DNA of 64,000 bases from Streptomyces candidus (GCF_014207445.1 NZ_JACHEM010000002.1:186001-250000), one strand, 5' to 3'. Counted from the first letter of the stretch, positions 45,234 to 57,276 are shown. Translations and numbers: made by a program. Notes: generated from the letters alone by a model not told the origin.

Positions 45234-45701
45234 TCAGCCGAGCCAGTGACCGTCCCGCATGAGGTCGCGCCCCCGCAGCTCGTTGGCCTCCCGCCAGGCC
45301 TGCACGCGCCGCGGCCGGACCAGGAAGTACTGGTACGTCGAGGCGAGCTCGCGCGGGTCGAAACCGGTCTTGGCGGCGAACGCCCCGCCCGTCCTCGGAT
45401 CGAGGTCGGCGAGGTCCACCGGCTCCGCGACGCCGTCGACGAGGACGACGTCACGGGTGGGACCCAGACTCAGCCGCACCCGCCCGTCCGCCAGGAGGTT
45501 GCGCCCGGTGACCGACGCGCGGGGCGTGGAGAGCAGGAACGCGGACCCGTCCCAGAGGAAGGAGAGCGGAACGAGGTGGACGCCGCCGGGGGAGCCGTCC
45601 GCCGAGCCCGCCGTCGCCACCCACAGGTCGATGTCGTTCTCCAGCCTCGCCCGGGTGTCCCGAAGCCGCTCCGCGAGTCCGCGAGGTGGTGCGTCCGTCA
45701 T
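45234..45701 (-). CDS. Pyridoxamine 5'-phosphate oxidase-like flavin/F420-binding protein
   Basis: 155 residues with a split-barrel fold: IDLWVATAGSADGSPGGVHLVPLSFLWDG, then STPRASVTGRNLLADGRVRLSLG, then DVVLVDGVAEPV, and a C-terminal FLVRPRRVQAWRE. Members bind FMN or F420 and reduce or bind small molecules; the role is unknown. ATG at 45701 with GGGAGC upstream. Confidence 0.82.
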   Translation of the reverse strand: MTDAPPRGLAERLRDTRARLENDIDLWVATAGSADGSPGGVHLVPLSFLWDGSAFLLSTPRASVTGRNLLADGRVRLSLGPTRDVVLVDGVAEPVDLADLDPRTGGAFAAKTGFDPRELASTYQYFLVRPRRVQAWREANELRGRDLMRDGHWLG

Positions 45702-45837
45702 GCTTGCTCCCGTTCGCCCGTGGCACCGACGGGCGCCAGAGTGGAGGACGCGAGCGACGACGCCCCGGTTGCTTCCCACACGAACCCGTCCGGGCCGGCA
45801 CGACACCGCCGTACCGTCCTGACCGGTACGGCTGCCG

Positions 45838-46248
45838 TCAGCGCAGTTCCTGGATGCGGATCAGGTTGCCCGCCGGGTCGCGGAAGGCGCAGTCGCGTAT
45901 CCCGTACGGCTGCTCGGTCGGCTCCTGCACGATGTCGGCGCCGTTCGCGCTGACCCTCTCGAAGGTGGCGTCGAGATCATGTGTCGCCAGCAGGATCCAG
46001 CCGTACGTCCCCTTGGCCATCATCTCGGCGATCGTGCGGCGCTCGTCCTCGGTGATCCCGGGGTCGGCGCCCGACGGCGCGAGCAGGAGCGCGGTATCGG
46101 GCCGCCCCGCCGGGCCGACCGTGATCCAGCGTATTTTTCCCTGGCCGACATCGCTGCGCACCTCGAAGCCGAGGACATCGCGGTAGAAGACCAGCGAGGC
46201 GTCCGGGTCGTCGTGCGGAAGGGAGCTGGTGTGCAGGGAGACGTCCAT
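45838..46248 (-). CDS. VOC/glyoxalase family protein
   Basis: 136 residues with paired beta-alpha-beta modules: DDPDASLVFYRDVLGFEVRSDVG at the start and ATHDLDATFERVSANGADIVQEPTEQPYGIRDCAFRDPAGNLIRIQ at the end. Family members include glyoxalases and fosfomycin- or bleomycin-resistance proteins; nothing here selects among these. GGGAGACGTC lies upstream of the ATG. Confidence 0.85.
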   Translation of the reverse strand: MDVSLHTSSLPHDDPDASLVFYRDVLGFEVRSDVGQGKIRWITVGPAGRPDTALLLAPSGADPGITEDERRTIAEMMAKGTYGWILLATHDLDATFERVSANGADIVQEPTEQPYGIRDCAFRDPAGNLIRIQELR

Positions 46249-46360
46249 GGCCCGATGCTAGGTACCGCCCGGCGCTCGTGCTCCTCGAATGCGATCCTGC
46301 CCGCACCTTTCCCTTCCGGCCCCGGCCGGGCATGACCGAACAGCGGCCATGTACTAGAGT

Positions 46361-46378
46361 TATCTCGACATCGAGATA
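46361..46378. promoter_or_regulatory. Perfect palindrome upstream of aconitase
   Basis: TATCTCGA-CA-TCGAGATA, 8-bp arms with a 2-bp centre, 141-158 bp before the acnA start and 113 bp before the divergent VOC gene. It has the size and symmetry of a dimeric repressor site. I do not know the binder. Confidence 0.65.
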
Positions 46379-46421
46379 TCTGCCCAGCGCGCCGCAGTCG
46401 CCACTTCTGGTAAGGGTCACC

Positions 46422-46440
46422 TAACTAAGCCTTACCTTAG
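46422..46440. promoter_or_regulatory. Possible iron box (DmdR/IdeR type) before acnA
   Basis: TAACTAAGCCTTACCTTAG matches the iron-box consensus in about 13 of 19 positions (core TAAGCCTTACCTTA), 79-97 bp before the aconitase start. Aconitase is a [4Fe-4S] enzyme, so iron control would make sense, but the match is imperfect. Confidence 0.35.
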
Positions 46441-46503
46441 CGGGTCGGCCCGGAGTCGTGGCGGCAGGATTGCTGTATTGCGGTAGAACGCGCACTTTTT
46501 TGA

Positions 46504-49338
<2,835 letters not shown>

Positions 49339-49356
49339 CCGCGACCGGAGTACGTT

Positions 49357-49389
49357 GACGGGCCGCACCCTCTCGGGGTGCGGCCCGTC
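49357..49389. terminator. Terminator between acnA and the GH92 gene
   Basis: A perfect 14-bp stem (GACGGGCCGCACCC and complement) with a 5-nt loop, between the convergent ends of acnA (49338) and the mannosidase (49441). Confidence 0.88.
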
Positions 49390-49440
49390 GTCGTCGGTGC
49401 TGCCTGCGATCGCGTCACGCTCCGGGCGGGAGCCGTGCGC

Positions 49441-52400
49441 TCACGACAGGAGTTCCACCTCCGACACCGTCGCGGGGCCTGTCGTCACGAGGCGGTAGTG
49501 CCCGTACGTTCCGGGTTGGCCGACCGTGAAGACCCGGGTCTGCCGGTCCCAGGTGAAGGACTCGTTCCGGCGCTCGTCCAGAACTTCCCACGTCGTGCCG
49601 TCCCGGGAGCCCTGGAGGACCCATCCGGCCGGGGCGGTGGAGCGGTCGGCCGAGGTGAGCGTGTACTGGAGGGCGCGCGTCGGGGCGGCCACCGGGAGGC
49701 CCGTGGGCGTCGCCAGCCGGGCCGCCGTGGCGGAGGTGTTGTCGAAGAGAGGGCCGGTCCCGGTGAGGGCGTCCCGGCGCGGGTCCGGCACCTCGTCGTC
49801 CTGGGTGACGGAGACCGGGGCGGCGTCCGTGCCCGAGCCCCAGGCGGACGGGGCGGCGCCCATCTCGAAGTCGAGGGTGCCGCCACGGGCGAGCAGAGCG
49901 TGGGGGAGCGCGGTGGAGTCCCACCGCTTGCCGTTCACCTTGAGGCCCTGGACGTAGACGTTCCGCGCGCTGTTCTCCGGGGCGCGGACGGTCAGCGTCC
50001 GGCCGTTCTCCATACGGACGGTGGCCTTGGTGAACAGCGGGGACCCCACCGCGTACTCGCCGCTGCCCATCACCAGCGGGTAGAAGCCGAGCGCCGAGAA
50101 GAGGTACCAGGCGGACTGCTCACCGTTGTCCTCGTCACCGTGGTAGCCCTGGCCGATCTCGCTGCCGGTGTAGAGGCGGGACAGCACCTCGCGGACCTTG
50201 GCCTGGGTCTTCCAGGGCTGGGCGGCCGCGTTGTACATGTACGTGGCGTGGTGGGCGACCTGGTTGGAGTGGCCGTACATGCCCATCCGTACGTCCCGGG
50301 CCTCCGTCATCTCATGGATGACGCTGCCGTACGAACCGGTGAACTCGGGCGAGGCGGTCTCCGGGGTGGCGAAGTAGGTGTCCAGCTTCTTGCCGAGACC
50401 GGGGCGTCCTCCGTACAGGTTGGCGAGGCCGCGGCTGTCCTGCGGAGCGGTGAACGCGTAGCCCCAGCCGTTGGTCTCGGTGTAGTCGTGGCCCCAGATG
50501 CGCGGGTCGTACTTCTCCGAGGGGACGCGCCAGTCGCCCTTGAGGTCCCGGCCCTGGAAGAAGCCCGCCTTCGCGTCGAACAACTGCACGTAGTTGCGCG
50601 CCCGGTTGAGGAAGTACGCGGACTCCTCCCGGTAGCGGGCCTTCCTCGTCTTCTTGAAGAGCGCCTCGCCCATCTTCGCCAGGCCGTAGTCGTTCAGGTA
50701 GCCCTCCAAAGACCAGGACAGGCCCTCGTGGGTCTTCGTGGAGGCGTACCCCAGGAAGGGGGAGGTGTCCATGCCCTTGCGGCCGACGCCGGAGAAGGGC
50801 GGCAGGACGGTGGCGTTCTTGAGCGCGGCCTCGTACGCGGCCGACGCGTCGAAGTCGACGCCCTTGACGTACGCGTCGGCGAACGCGACGTCCGAGGAGG
50901 TGCCCGTCATCAGGTCCGCGTAACCGGGGGAGGACCAGCGGGAGATCCATCCGCCGTCCTTGTACTGCTGCACGAACCCGTCGACCAGCTTCCCCGCCTT
51001 CTTCGGAGTGAGGAAGGAGTACGCGGGCCACGTCGTCCGGTAGGTGTCCCAGAACCCGTTGTTGACGTAGACCTCTCCGTCGACGACCTTCGCGCCGGTG
51101 TGGGTGGGGGTGTCCGGGCCGGTCTGCGGGGAGAAGGGACTGGCGTACCGGGTCTTCGACCCGACCTTCTCATGACCGGAGTTCGGGTACAGGTACAGCC
51201 GGTAGAGGCTGGAGTACAGGGTGGTGAGCTGGTCGTGGCTCGCGCCCTCGACCTGCACCCGGCCCAGGATGTCGTCCCAGGCGTCCTGCGCGCGGTCCCG
51301 GACGCGCTCGAAACGCGAGCCGGCCGGGATCTCGTCGGCCAGGTTCCGCTTGGCCTGGTCCACGCTGATGAGGGACGTGGCGAGGCGGAGCGTCACCTGC
51401 TTCCGCGCGGAGGGCTCGAAGCGGAGGTACCCCGTCACGTCGTCGCCCCCGCCGCCGCTCAGCTTTCCGCTCGCGGTCACCGGCGCGTCGAAGACGCCGT
51501 ACACGAAGAGCCTGGTCGCGCCGGTGGACAGGCCGCTCTTGACGTCGGAGAAGCCGGTGAAGGAGCTGGTGCCCGGATCGAGGGTGAGGCCGCCGTCGTT
51601 GGAGACGTTGTCGAAGACGATGCTCGCGTCCTTCCCCGGATAGGTGAAGCGCATCATCGCCGCGTGGTCGGTCGGCGTCATCTCGGTGCGCAGACCGTTC
51701 TCGAAGGTCACCCCGTAGTAGTGCGGTTTCGCGGTCTCGTTCTCGTGCCGGAAGGGCAGTGCGCGGGCCGTGCGGGAGGCGTCCGGGGTGCCGGCCGCGG
51801 CCGACGGCATCACCTGGAAGGTCTGCCGGTCGCCCATCCAAGGGCTCGGTTCGTGGCTCGCGCTGAACGCCTGCAGGGTGGGCAGGTTGTCGGCGTTGTT
51901 CCCGCGCGCGTAGTCGTAGAGCCAGCTCGTGGACCCCGCGTTGGTCACCGGCGTCCAGAAGTTGAAGCCGTGCGGCACGGCGGTCGCCGGGATGTTGTTG
52001 CCGCGCGAGTACGAGCCGCTGGAGTTCGTGCCGCGCGTCGTGTCCGCGTAGTCGGACAGCCGTGCGTGCCGCTTCTCCGGCGGCTTCCGCTCGATCCGTA
52101 CGTCGTCGATCCAGCCGCGGAACTTCGCGGGGCCCCTCGGGTTGTCGTACGCCACCAGGATCCGGTCCACGGTCCTGCCGGCGGCCACCGCGCCGATCCG
52201 CGAGGCCTTGTGGTTCCACTGGTTCACGTACAGCGTCTTGGACGCGCCCTGACCCTGCGGCGACACCACCGCGCCGTGCTGGTCGAGGGCGCGCAGGTCA
52301 CTCAGATAGGTGCCGTCCGTGAAGGCCAGGTCCACCGACACGTGCGTGGCCGGGTAGTTGAGGTCCGCGCCCTTCTCGTCCGTCGGCAGCGACGGGAAGA

Positions 52401-53289
52401 CCCGGTAGGACAGTTCGGTGTCCCGGCCGACGCGCGTGTTGACGTCGAAGACCTTGTTGTACGAGTACGTCCGGCCGTCCGCCTTGTGGGTGCCCGCGTA
52501 CCGCAGCGCCCGCTTCCCCGTGAAGCCCGCGCCCGACTTGGCGGTGGGGGAGCCGGAGGGCCCCCGGTCGACCTGGCTGCGCATCTGCGCGGGGACCGGG
52601 GTGGAGGTGTCGCCGTTCGAGAACTGGACGTCGGCGAGCTGGAGCAGCGGTGCGCCGGCGTTGCGGGTGATCTCCAGGCGGTAGTGCCGGTACGCGGTGT
52701 CGTTCGTGAAGCCGTACGTCTTCGTCTGGAAGCGGGAGCTGAAGGCCTCGTCCTTGCGGGTGTCGAGGGTCTTCCACGTGGTGCCGTCCGCGGACCCCAG
52801 GAGGGTCCAGTCCTTCGGGTCGCGTTCGGCGGCGTCGTTGGCCGAAGTCAGCGCGTAGCTTACGACCTTGACCGGCTCCTCCAGGTCGAACTCGACCCAG
52901 CCCACCGGCAGGAAGGTCAGCCACTTGCTGCCCGGCGTGATGTCGACCAGGTTCTCCTTGACCTCACCGCCCGCCGGGTTCTCGGCGCTGGCGCGCAGCG
53001 CGGTGACGCGGTCGGTGACGTTGCCGGGGATGCCCTCCGTGTCGCCGCCGTCGACGCCGGAGGTCTTCGGCCGCCCCTGTGCGTCCGCTTCCACGGTGTT
53101 GCGCCAGGCGGGGGCGGGATCGTTCGCTTCGAAGGAGGAGCTGAACCCCCGTTCCGCCGGGTCGGGTTGGAGTGGCCGGCTTGGCTGGGCGGCGGCGGAC
53201 GGGGCCAGCAGGGCGACCGCGAGGGCGGCGGCCAGGAGGCCCGCGAAGGTCGCCGAAGCGCCCCCGGCACGTCTGGATGTGGACTGCAT
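49441..53289 (-). CDS. Secreted GH92 alpha-mannosidase with F5/8-type carbohydrate-binding domains
   Basis: 1282 residues. Signal peptide (about 1-35, ending APSAAA-QP). A discoidin/F5-8 type domain (about 100-230, with GWVEFDLEEPVKVVSYALTSAND and YRHYRLEIT), then the GH92 N-terminal beta-sandwich beginning near NIPATAVPHGFNFWTPV and the (alpha/alpha)6 domain with NGFWDTYRTTWPAYSFL, TETNGWGY and the hallmark YHGDEDNGEQSAWYLFSALGFYPL. A partial second F5/8-like domain closes the protein. GH92 enzymes are calcium-dependent exo-mannosidases cutting alpha-1,2/1,3/1,4 linkages in N-glycans and mannans. It diverges from the ngcE-like gene. Confidence 0.9.
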   Translation of the reverse strand: MQSTSRRAGGASATFAGLLAAALAVALLAPSAAAQPSRPLQPDPAERGFSSSFEANDPAPAWRNTVEADAQGRPKTSGVDGGDTEGIPGNVTDRVTALRASAENPAGGEVKENLVDITPGSKWLTFLPVGWVEFDLEEPVKVVSYALTSANDAAERDPKDWTLLGSADGTTWKTLDTRKDEAFSSRFQTKTYGFTNDTAYRHYRLEITRNAGAPLLQLADVQFSNGDTSTPVPAQMRSQVDRGPSGSPTAKSGAGFTGKRALRYAGTHKADGRTYSYNKVFDVNTRVGRDTELSYRVFPSLPTDEKGADLNYPATHVSVDLAFTDGTYLSDLRALDQHGAVVSPQGQGASKTLYVNQWNHKASRIGAVAAGRTVDRILVAYDNPRGPAKFRGWIDDVRIERKPPEKRHARLSDYADTTRGTNSSGSYSRGNNIPATAVPHGFNFWTPVTNAGSTSWLYDYARGNNADNLPTLQAFSASHEPSPWMGDRQTFQVMPSAAAGTPDASRTARALPFRHENETAKPHYYGVTFENGLRTEMTPTDHAAMMRFTYPGKDASIVFDNVSNDGGLTLDPGTSSFTGFSDVKSGLSTGATRLFVYGVFDAPVTASGKLSGGGGDDVTGYLRFEPSARKQVTLRLATSLISVDQAKRNLADEIPAGSRFERVRDRAQDAWDDILGRVQVEGASHDQLTTLYSSLYRLYLYPNSGHEKVGSKTRYASPFSPQTGPDTPTHTGAKVVDGEVYVNNGFWDTYRTTWPAYSFLTPKKAGKLVDGFVQQYKDGGWISRWSSPGYADLMTGTSSDVAFADAYVKGVDFDASAAYEAALKNATVLPPFSGVGRKGMDTSPFLGYASTKTHEGLSWSLEGYLNDYGLAKMGEALFKKTRKARYREESAYFLNRARNYVQLFDAKAGFFQGRDLKGDWRVPSEKYDPRIWGHDYTETNGWGYAFTAPQDSRGLANLYGGRPGLGKKLDTYFATPETASPEFTGSYGSVIHEMTEARDVRMGMYGHSNQVAHHATYMYNAAAQPWKTQAKVREVLSRLYTGSEIGQGYHGDEDNGEQSAWYLFSALGFYPLVMGSGEYAVGSPLFTKATVRMENGRTLTVRAPENSARNVYVQGLKVNGKRWDSTALPHALLARGGTLDFEMGAAPSAWGSGTDAAPVSVTQDDEVPDPRRDALTGTGPLFDNTSATAARLATPTGLPVAAPTRALQYTLTSADRSTAPAGWVLQGSRDGTTWEVLDERRNESFTWDRQTRVFTVGQPGTYGHYRLVTTGPATVSEVELLS

Positions 53290-53310
53290 CCCGGGTGGTT
53301 CCTCTCCCTG

Positions 53311-53322
53311 GACAACGTTGTC
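53311..53322 (-). promoter_or_regulatory. LacI-family-type operator before the mannosidase
   Basis: GACAACGTTGTC, a perfect 12-bp palindrome 22 bp upstream of the mannosidase ATG. Its central CG and TTG/CAA arms are those of LacI/GalR-family operators in Streptomyces glycoside-hydrolase promoters. The matching regulator is not in the window. The divergent 423-bp gap 53290-53712 holds this site and the DasR-like site and no gene. Confidence 0.65.
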
Positions 53323-53480
53323 AGAGGCGTACGTACCACCAGTAGGGAGCCAAGTGGCCAGCGCTGTCAAGGAGGTGGCAGGGGCGTCGGTGGGACAAAT
53401 GAACGCGCGGCGCTCCCCGAGGTCTCAACTAGGGAAAGAAGGCACCTCAACCTGCCGTCGATCTTGCCGAGTTGACGGGA

Positions 53481-53496
53481 AGTGGACTATACCTAT
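53481..53496 (+). promoter_or_regulatory. DasR-like element (dre) before ngcE
   Basis: AGTGGACTATACCTAT agrees with the dre consensus AGTGGTCTAGACCACT in 12 of 16 positions, 217 bp before the ngcE-like start. DasR represses GlcNAc/chitin-uptake genes, so the position fits; the match is only fair. Confidence 0.5.
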
Positions 53497-53712
53497 CGGC
53501 GTCCGCACCGCCCGGGAAACCGGTTCCGGACCAGGGGAGACGGAGGCGCCGGGGGCATGTCGACACGCCCCTTCGCGCATCCCGCACATCCGGCCGGAGC
53601 AACGAAGATTCGAGTCATCCGATCGCGGTGACGGGGTCCTTGTTCCGAGTCGCATTCGGTCGAGGTGACACCGGCACACCGCCTGAGTCCTGGAGAGGGC
53701 GAGGACTTGAGC

Positions 53713-55143
53713 ATGGGACCCACCCACGTCAACCGTCGTGACGTACTGAAGAGGACGGCCGCGGCAGGACTGTTCGCACTGCCCGCGGTCGGCGCCCTGA
53801 GCTCCTGCGCCAGCGGTGGCGGCGGCGAGAAGAAGGCCGAGAAGGGCACCAAGTCCGACAAGAACCCGCTCGGGGTGAAGGAGGACGCCGCGCTGTCGGT
53901 GTACATCTTCAACGGCGGCTACAAGGACCGGTACGCCCAGTTCGTCACCGACATGTACGGCAAGGCCTACCCCAAGGCCGAGGTCGACCAGAAGGCCACG
54001 GAGAAGATCGCCACCCAGCTCCAGCCGAAGATCGTCCGCGGCAGGCCCTCGGCGGACGTCGTCAACAACTCCGGCGCCGACCAGATGAACATCGGCAAGC
54101 TGGTCGCCAACAAGCAGGTCGCCGACTTCACCGAGATGCTCGACGCGCCCTCCTGGGACGACCCCGCGGTCAAGGTCCGCGACAGCCTCTACCCGGCGAT
54201 GCAGCCGATGGGCGCCTTCGGCACCGACGGCTGCTACCAGCTCAACATCGCCATGACGGTGTACGGCAACTGGTACTCGCAGCGGATGCTCAAGGAGACC
54301 CTGGAGGCCGAGTACCCGAAGACCTGGGACGAGATGCTCGCCGTCTGCAAGAAGGCGAAGGACAAGGGCATCCACGGCTGGAGCTACCCCGGCGGACACC
54401 CCCGCTACATGCTGTTCTCCATGTACGCGATGTTCGCCCAGGCAGGCGGCCGCGAGGTCGTCGAGGCGATGGACTACCTGGAGCCGAACGCCTGGAAGCA
54501 CGACGCCGTGAAGTCCGTCTTCGAGGCCTTCGAGGAACTCGTCGCCAAGAAGTACGTCCTGACCGGCTTCGACGGCCCGCAGGGGCACACCGAGATGCAG
54601 ACCGCCTGGACCAAGGGCAAGTGCGTCTTCGTGCCCAACGGGTCCTGGGTCGAGAACGAGGCCAAGGACACCACCCCCAAGGGCTTCGGCATGACGGTCG
54701 GCGCCACTCCCTCGCTCTCGTCGGGGGACAAGCTGCCCTTCGGCACGCTGTACTCGCCGCCCGGCGAGCCCTTCATCGTCCCTGCCCAGGCCGCCAACGT
54801 ACGGGGCGGGCTGGAGTGGATGCGGATGATGTACAGCAAGGAAGCGTCCGTGAACCTCTTCAAGGAGACCGGCGGCATCCCCGCGCTCAAGGGCGCGATC
54901 GACGGAATGCAGCTGCCGCCCGGCACGGACAGCGCGCAGAAGGCCATCACGGCGGCCGGCGACAACATCGTCATCCCCTTCTTCAAGGAGTGGTACGGCG
55001 AGCTGTTCACCGAGGACTACAACAAGGTGATGGGCCGCTTCATGACCGGCGACATGTCGACCAAGGAGGCCCTCGACACCATGCAGAAGGCCGCGGACCG
55101 GGTGGCGAAGGACCCCGACATCACCAAGATCAAGAAGGTCTGA
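53713..55143 (+). CDS. ngcE: Sugar ABC transporter binding lipoprotein, NgcE type (N-acetylglucosamine/chitobiose)
   Basis: 476 residues. The N-terminus VNRRDVLKRTAAAGLFALPAVGALSSCASGG is both a twin-arginine signal and a lipoprotein signal with lipobox LSSC. NPLGVKEDAALSVYIFNGGYKDRY and SADVVNNSGADQMNIG resemble NgcE, the GlcNAc/N,N'-diacetylchitobiose binding protein of S. olivaceoviridis. It captures sugar outside the membrane for the two permeases downstream. ATG at 53713 after GAGAGGGCGAGGAC. The substrate rests on resemblance and the dre. Confidence 0.78.
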   Translation: MGPTHVNRRDVLKRTAAAGLFALPAVGALSSCASGGGGEKKAEKGTKSDKNPLGVKEDAALSVYIFNGGYKDRYAQFVTDMYGKAYPKAEVDQKATEKIATQLQPKIVRGRPSADVVNNSGADQMNIGKLVANKQVADFTEMLDAPSWDDPAVKVRDSLYPAMQPMGAFGTDGCYQLNIAMTVYGNWYSQRMLKETLEAEYPKTWDEMLAVCKKAKDKGIHGWSYPGGHPRYMLFSMYAMFAQAGGREVVEAMDYLEPNAWKHDAVKSVFEAFEELVAKKYVLTGFDGPQGHTEMQTAWTKGKCVFVPNGSWVENEAKDTTPKGFGMTVGATPSLSSGDKLPFGTLYSPPGEPFIVPAQAANVRGGLEWMRMMYSKEASVNLFKETGGIPALKGAIDGMQLPPGTDSAQKAITAAGDNIVIPFFKEWYGELFTEDYNKVMGRFMTGDMSTKEALDTMQKAADRVAKDPDITKIKKV

Positions 55144-55233
55144 GACAAGGCGAGTACCGGCGTGCGACGCGCCCCCTCGTGAGCGCGGGGCGCGCGTCCT
55201 CGTACGTGTGGGAACGGGCGGAATCGGAGCGGC

Positions 55234-56250
55234 GTGAGTACTGACGTGAGTACGGACAAGCGGCCGGCCAGGCCACCCCACCTGCTGTTGTTCCTCGCGG
55301 CGGCTGTCCTGCCGCCCCGGTTCACCCCCGAGAGCGTGCGCTACGACCGCAGGTACCGCACGCTCGACAAGTACCGTTTCATCGCGGGATTCCTCGCGAT
55401 CCCGCTGGCCTTCTACGCGGTGTTCGTCGTCTCCCCGTTCCTGCAGGCGATCTACTACGCGTTCACCGACTGGTCGGGCGGGCCGGTGGCCAACTTCATC
55501 GGCTTCGACAACTTCGTCAAGATGTGGAACGACGAGCGGTTCTGGGACTCCACGGTCACCAGCCTGACCCTGCTGGTGGTGGCCCCGGTCGTCACCCTCG
55601 TACTCGGCATGTTCTTCGCGTACATGATCACCGCGGGCGGCAGGCACCGAAGGGGCCAGGCCATCGCGGGCGTCGCGGGCTCCTCGCTGTACAAGGTCGT
55701 CTACTTCTTCCCGCAGGTCCTCTCCGTCGCCATCGTCGCCGTGGTGTGGGGCCGCGTCTTCAACACCAACGCCGGTCTGATCAACGGCGGTTTGAACTCC
55801 CTGGGCATCAAGGGCCCCGCCTGGCTCGGCGGCGAGTACGGTCTCGCCCTGATCGCCACGCTCACCGTCATCTGCTGGAGCTTCGTCGGCTTCTACGTGG
55901 TGCTCTTCTCGGCCGCGATGGGCGCGATCCCCAAGGACATCCACGAGGCGGCGCTGCTCGACGGGGCGGGACGCGGAACCACGTTCTTCCGGGTCACCCT
56001 CCCGCTGATCCGGGACACCGTGCGCACCGGCTGGATCTACATGGGCATCCAGGCCCTGGACTCCTTCGCGATCGTGCTGGTGATGATGCCCCCGCACGCC
56101 ATGAAGGTGACCCCGGTCTTCCTCTACGAGCGCTTCCGGGAGGGGCAGTTCGGCTACGCCACCGCCATCGGCGTCGTGCTCCTCCTGCTCAGCGTGGTGT
56201 TCTCCCTGATCGTCATGCGGGTCGGGGACCGCGACCGGATCGAATACTGA
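55234..56250 (+). CDS. ngcF: Sugar ABC transporter permease, NgcF type
   Basis: 338 residues, six main membrane segments after an unusually long N-terminal extension (about 1-45, with its own hydrophobic LLLFLAAAVLPP). The binding-protein-dependent EAA motif appears as IHEAALLDGAGRGTTFFRVTLPLIR (about 235-259). It forms half the channel for the NgcE-delivered sugar. GTG at 55234; a second in-frame GTG at 55246 is possible. No ATPase gene follows, so a shared MsiK-type ATPase is assumed. Confidence 0.8.
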   Translation: MSTDVSTDKRPARPPHLLLFLAAAVLPPRFTPESVRYDRRYRTLDKYRFIAGFLAIPLAFYAVFVVSPFLQAIYYAFTDWSGGPVANFIGFDNFVKMWNDERFWDSTVTSLTLLVVAPVVTLVLGMFFAYMITAGGRHRRGQAIAGVAGSSLYKVVYFFPQVLSVAIVAVVWGRVFNTNAGLINGGLNSLGIKGPAWLGGEYGLALIATLTVICWSFVGFYVVLFSAAMGAIPKDIHEAALLDGAGRGTTFFRVTLPLIRDTVRTGWIYMGIQALDSFAIVLVMMPPHAMKVTPVFLYERFREGQFGYATAIGVVLLLLSVVFSLIVMRVGDRDRIEY

Positions 56251-56270
56251 GAGCGTGGGAGAGACGCACG

Positions 56271-57170
56271 ATGAGCACACGCAGCAAGGCCGGGCGCACC
56301 GGGGCTCGTGGGCGCCGGGGCGGCGCGGACCGGGTCAGGGAGGGCGGCGCCGCTCTCAACGTCTTCTCGCACGCCTTCCTCGTCCTGTGGGCCGTGATGG
56401 CGGCCGCGCCGCTGATCTGGGTCGCGATCACCGCCCTGCGCACCTCCGGGGACATCCTCGGCGACCCCATGGGGCTGCCCTCCTCGCCGCACTGGCAGAA
56501 CTTCGCCAATGCCTGGACCGAGGCGCACATCGGGCAGTATGCCGTCAACTCGCTGATCGTCCTCGCGGGTTCACTTACCGGCACGATGCTGCTCGGGTCG
56601 ATGGCCGCGTACGTGATAGCCCGCTTCACCTTTCCCGGCAACAGGTTCGTCTTCCTGCTGTTCGCCGGCGGCATGATGTTCCCCGTCATCCTCGCGCTCG
56701 TCCCGCTGTTCGCGGTGATGGAGAACTTCGGGCTGCTGGACACCCGGGCGGGACTGATCGTCGCGTACATCGCCTACTCGCTGCCGTTCACCACCTTCTT
56801 CCTGACCTCCTTCTTCCGTACGCTGCCCACCGGCGTCCAGGAGGCCGCCATGGTGGACGGCGCGTCGCACACCCGTACGTTCTTCCAGATCATGCTGCCG
56901 ATGGCCAAGCCCGGCCTGGTCAGCATCGGCATCTTCAACTTCCTGGGGCAGTGGAACCAGTACCTGCTGCCGCTGCTGCTCAACAACGAGAACGAGACCA
57001 GTTACGTGCTTCCCCAGGGCCTCGCCTCGCTCGCCGTCGCGCAGGGCTACCGCGGCGACTGGGGCGCGCTCTTCGCGGGGCTGACCATCGCGATGGTTCC
57101 GGTGCTCGTCGTGTACGCGGTCTTCCAGCGCCAGGTGCAGGCGGGACTCACCGCGGGCGCGCTCAAGTAG
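56271..57170 (+). CDS. ngcG: Sugar ABC transporter permease, NgcG type
   Basis: 299 residues with six membrane segments and the EAA motif VQEAAMVDGASHTRTFFQIMLPMAKP (about 188-213). It forms the second half of the channel with the preceding protein. It starts 20 bp after that gene, with GGGAGAGACG upstream of the ATG. C-terminal QVQAGLTAGALK is typical of MalG-like permeases. Confidence 0.82.
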   Translation: MSTRSKAGRTGARGRRGGADRVREGGAALNVFSHAFLVLWAVMAAAPLIWVAITALRTSGDILGDPMGLPSSPHWQNFANAWTEAHIGQYAVNSLIVLAGSLTGTMLLGSMAAYVIARFTFPGNRFVFLLFAGGMMFPVILALVPLFAVMENFGLLDTRAGLIVAYIAYSLPFTTFFLTSFFRTLPTGVQEAAMVDGASHTRTFFQIMLPMAKPGLVSIGIFNFLGQWNQYLLPLLLNNENETSYVLPQGLASLAVAQGYRGDWGALFAGLTIAMVPVLVVYAVFQRQVQAGLTAGALK

Positions 57171-57276
57171 CACGCCCGGCAGGCGGACGCGGCGGCATCC
57201 GCGCACGGCGCCCCGGTGTCGCCCAAGTGACTTGCGAAGGAACCTTTTTGAAGCCTCATTTCGGCTTGGACACGAA

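Noticed and set aside
49378..53475. 1365-codon rightward open frame opposite the GH92 gene
   Set aside because: Antisense shadow with no recognisable domain; the leftward frame has a signal peptide and GH92 hallmarks.
53425..56280. 951-codon leftward open frame opposite the ngcE/ngcF genes
   Set aside because: Antisense shadow; it crosses two real genes and shows no family signature.
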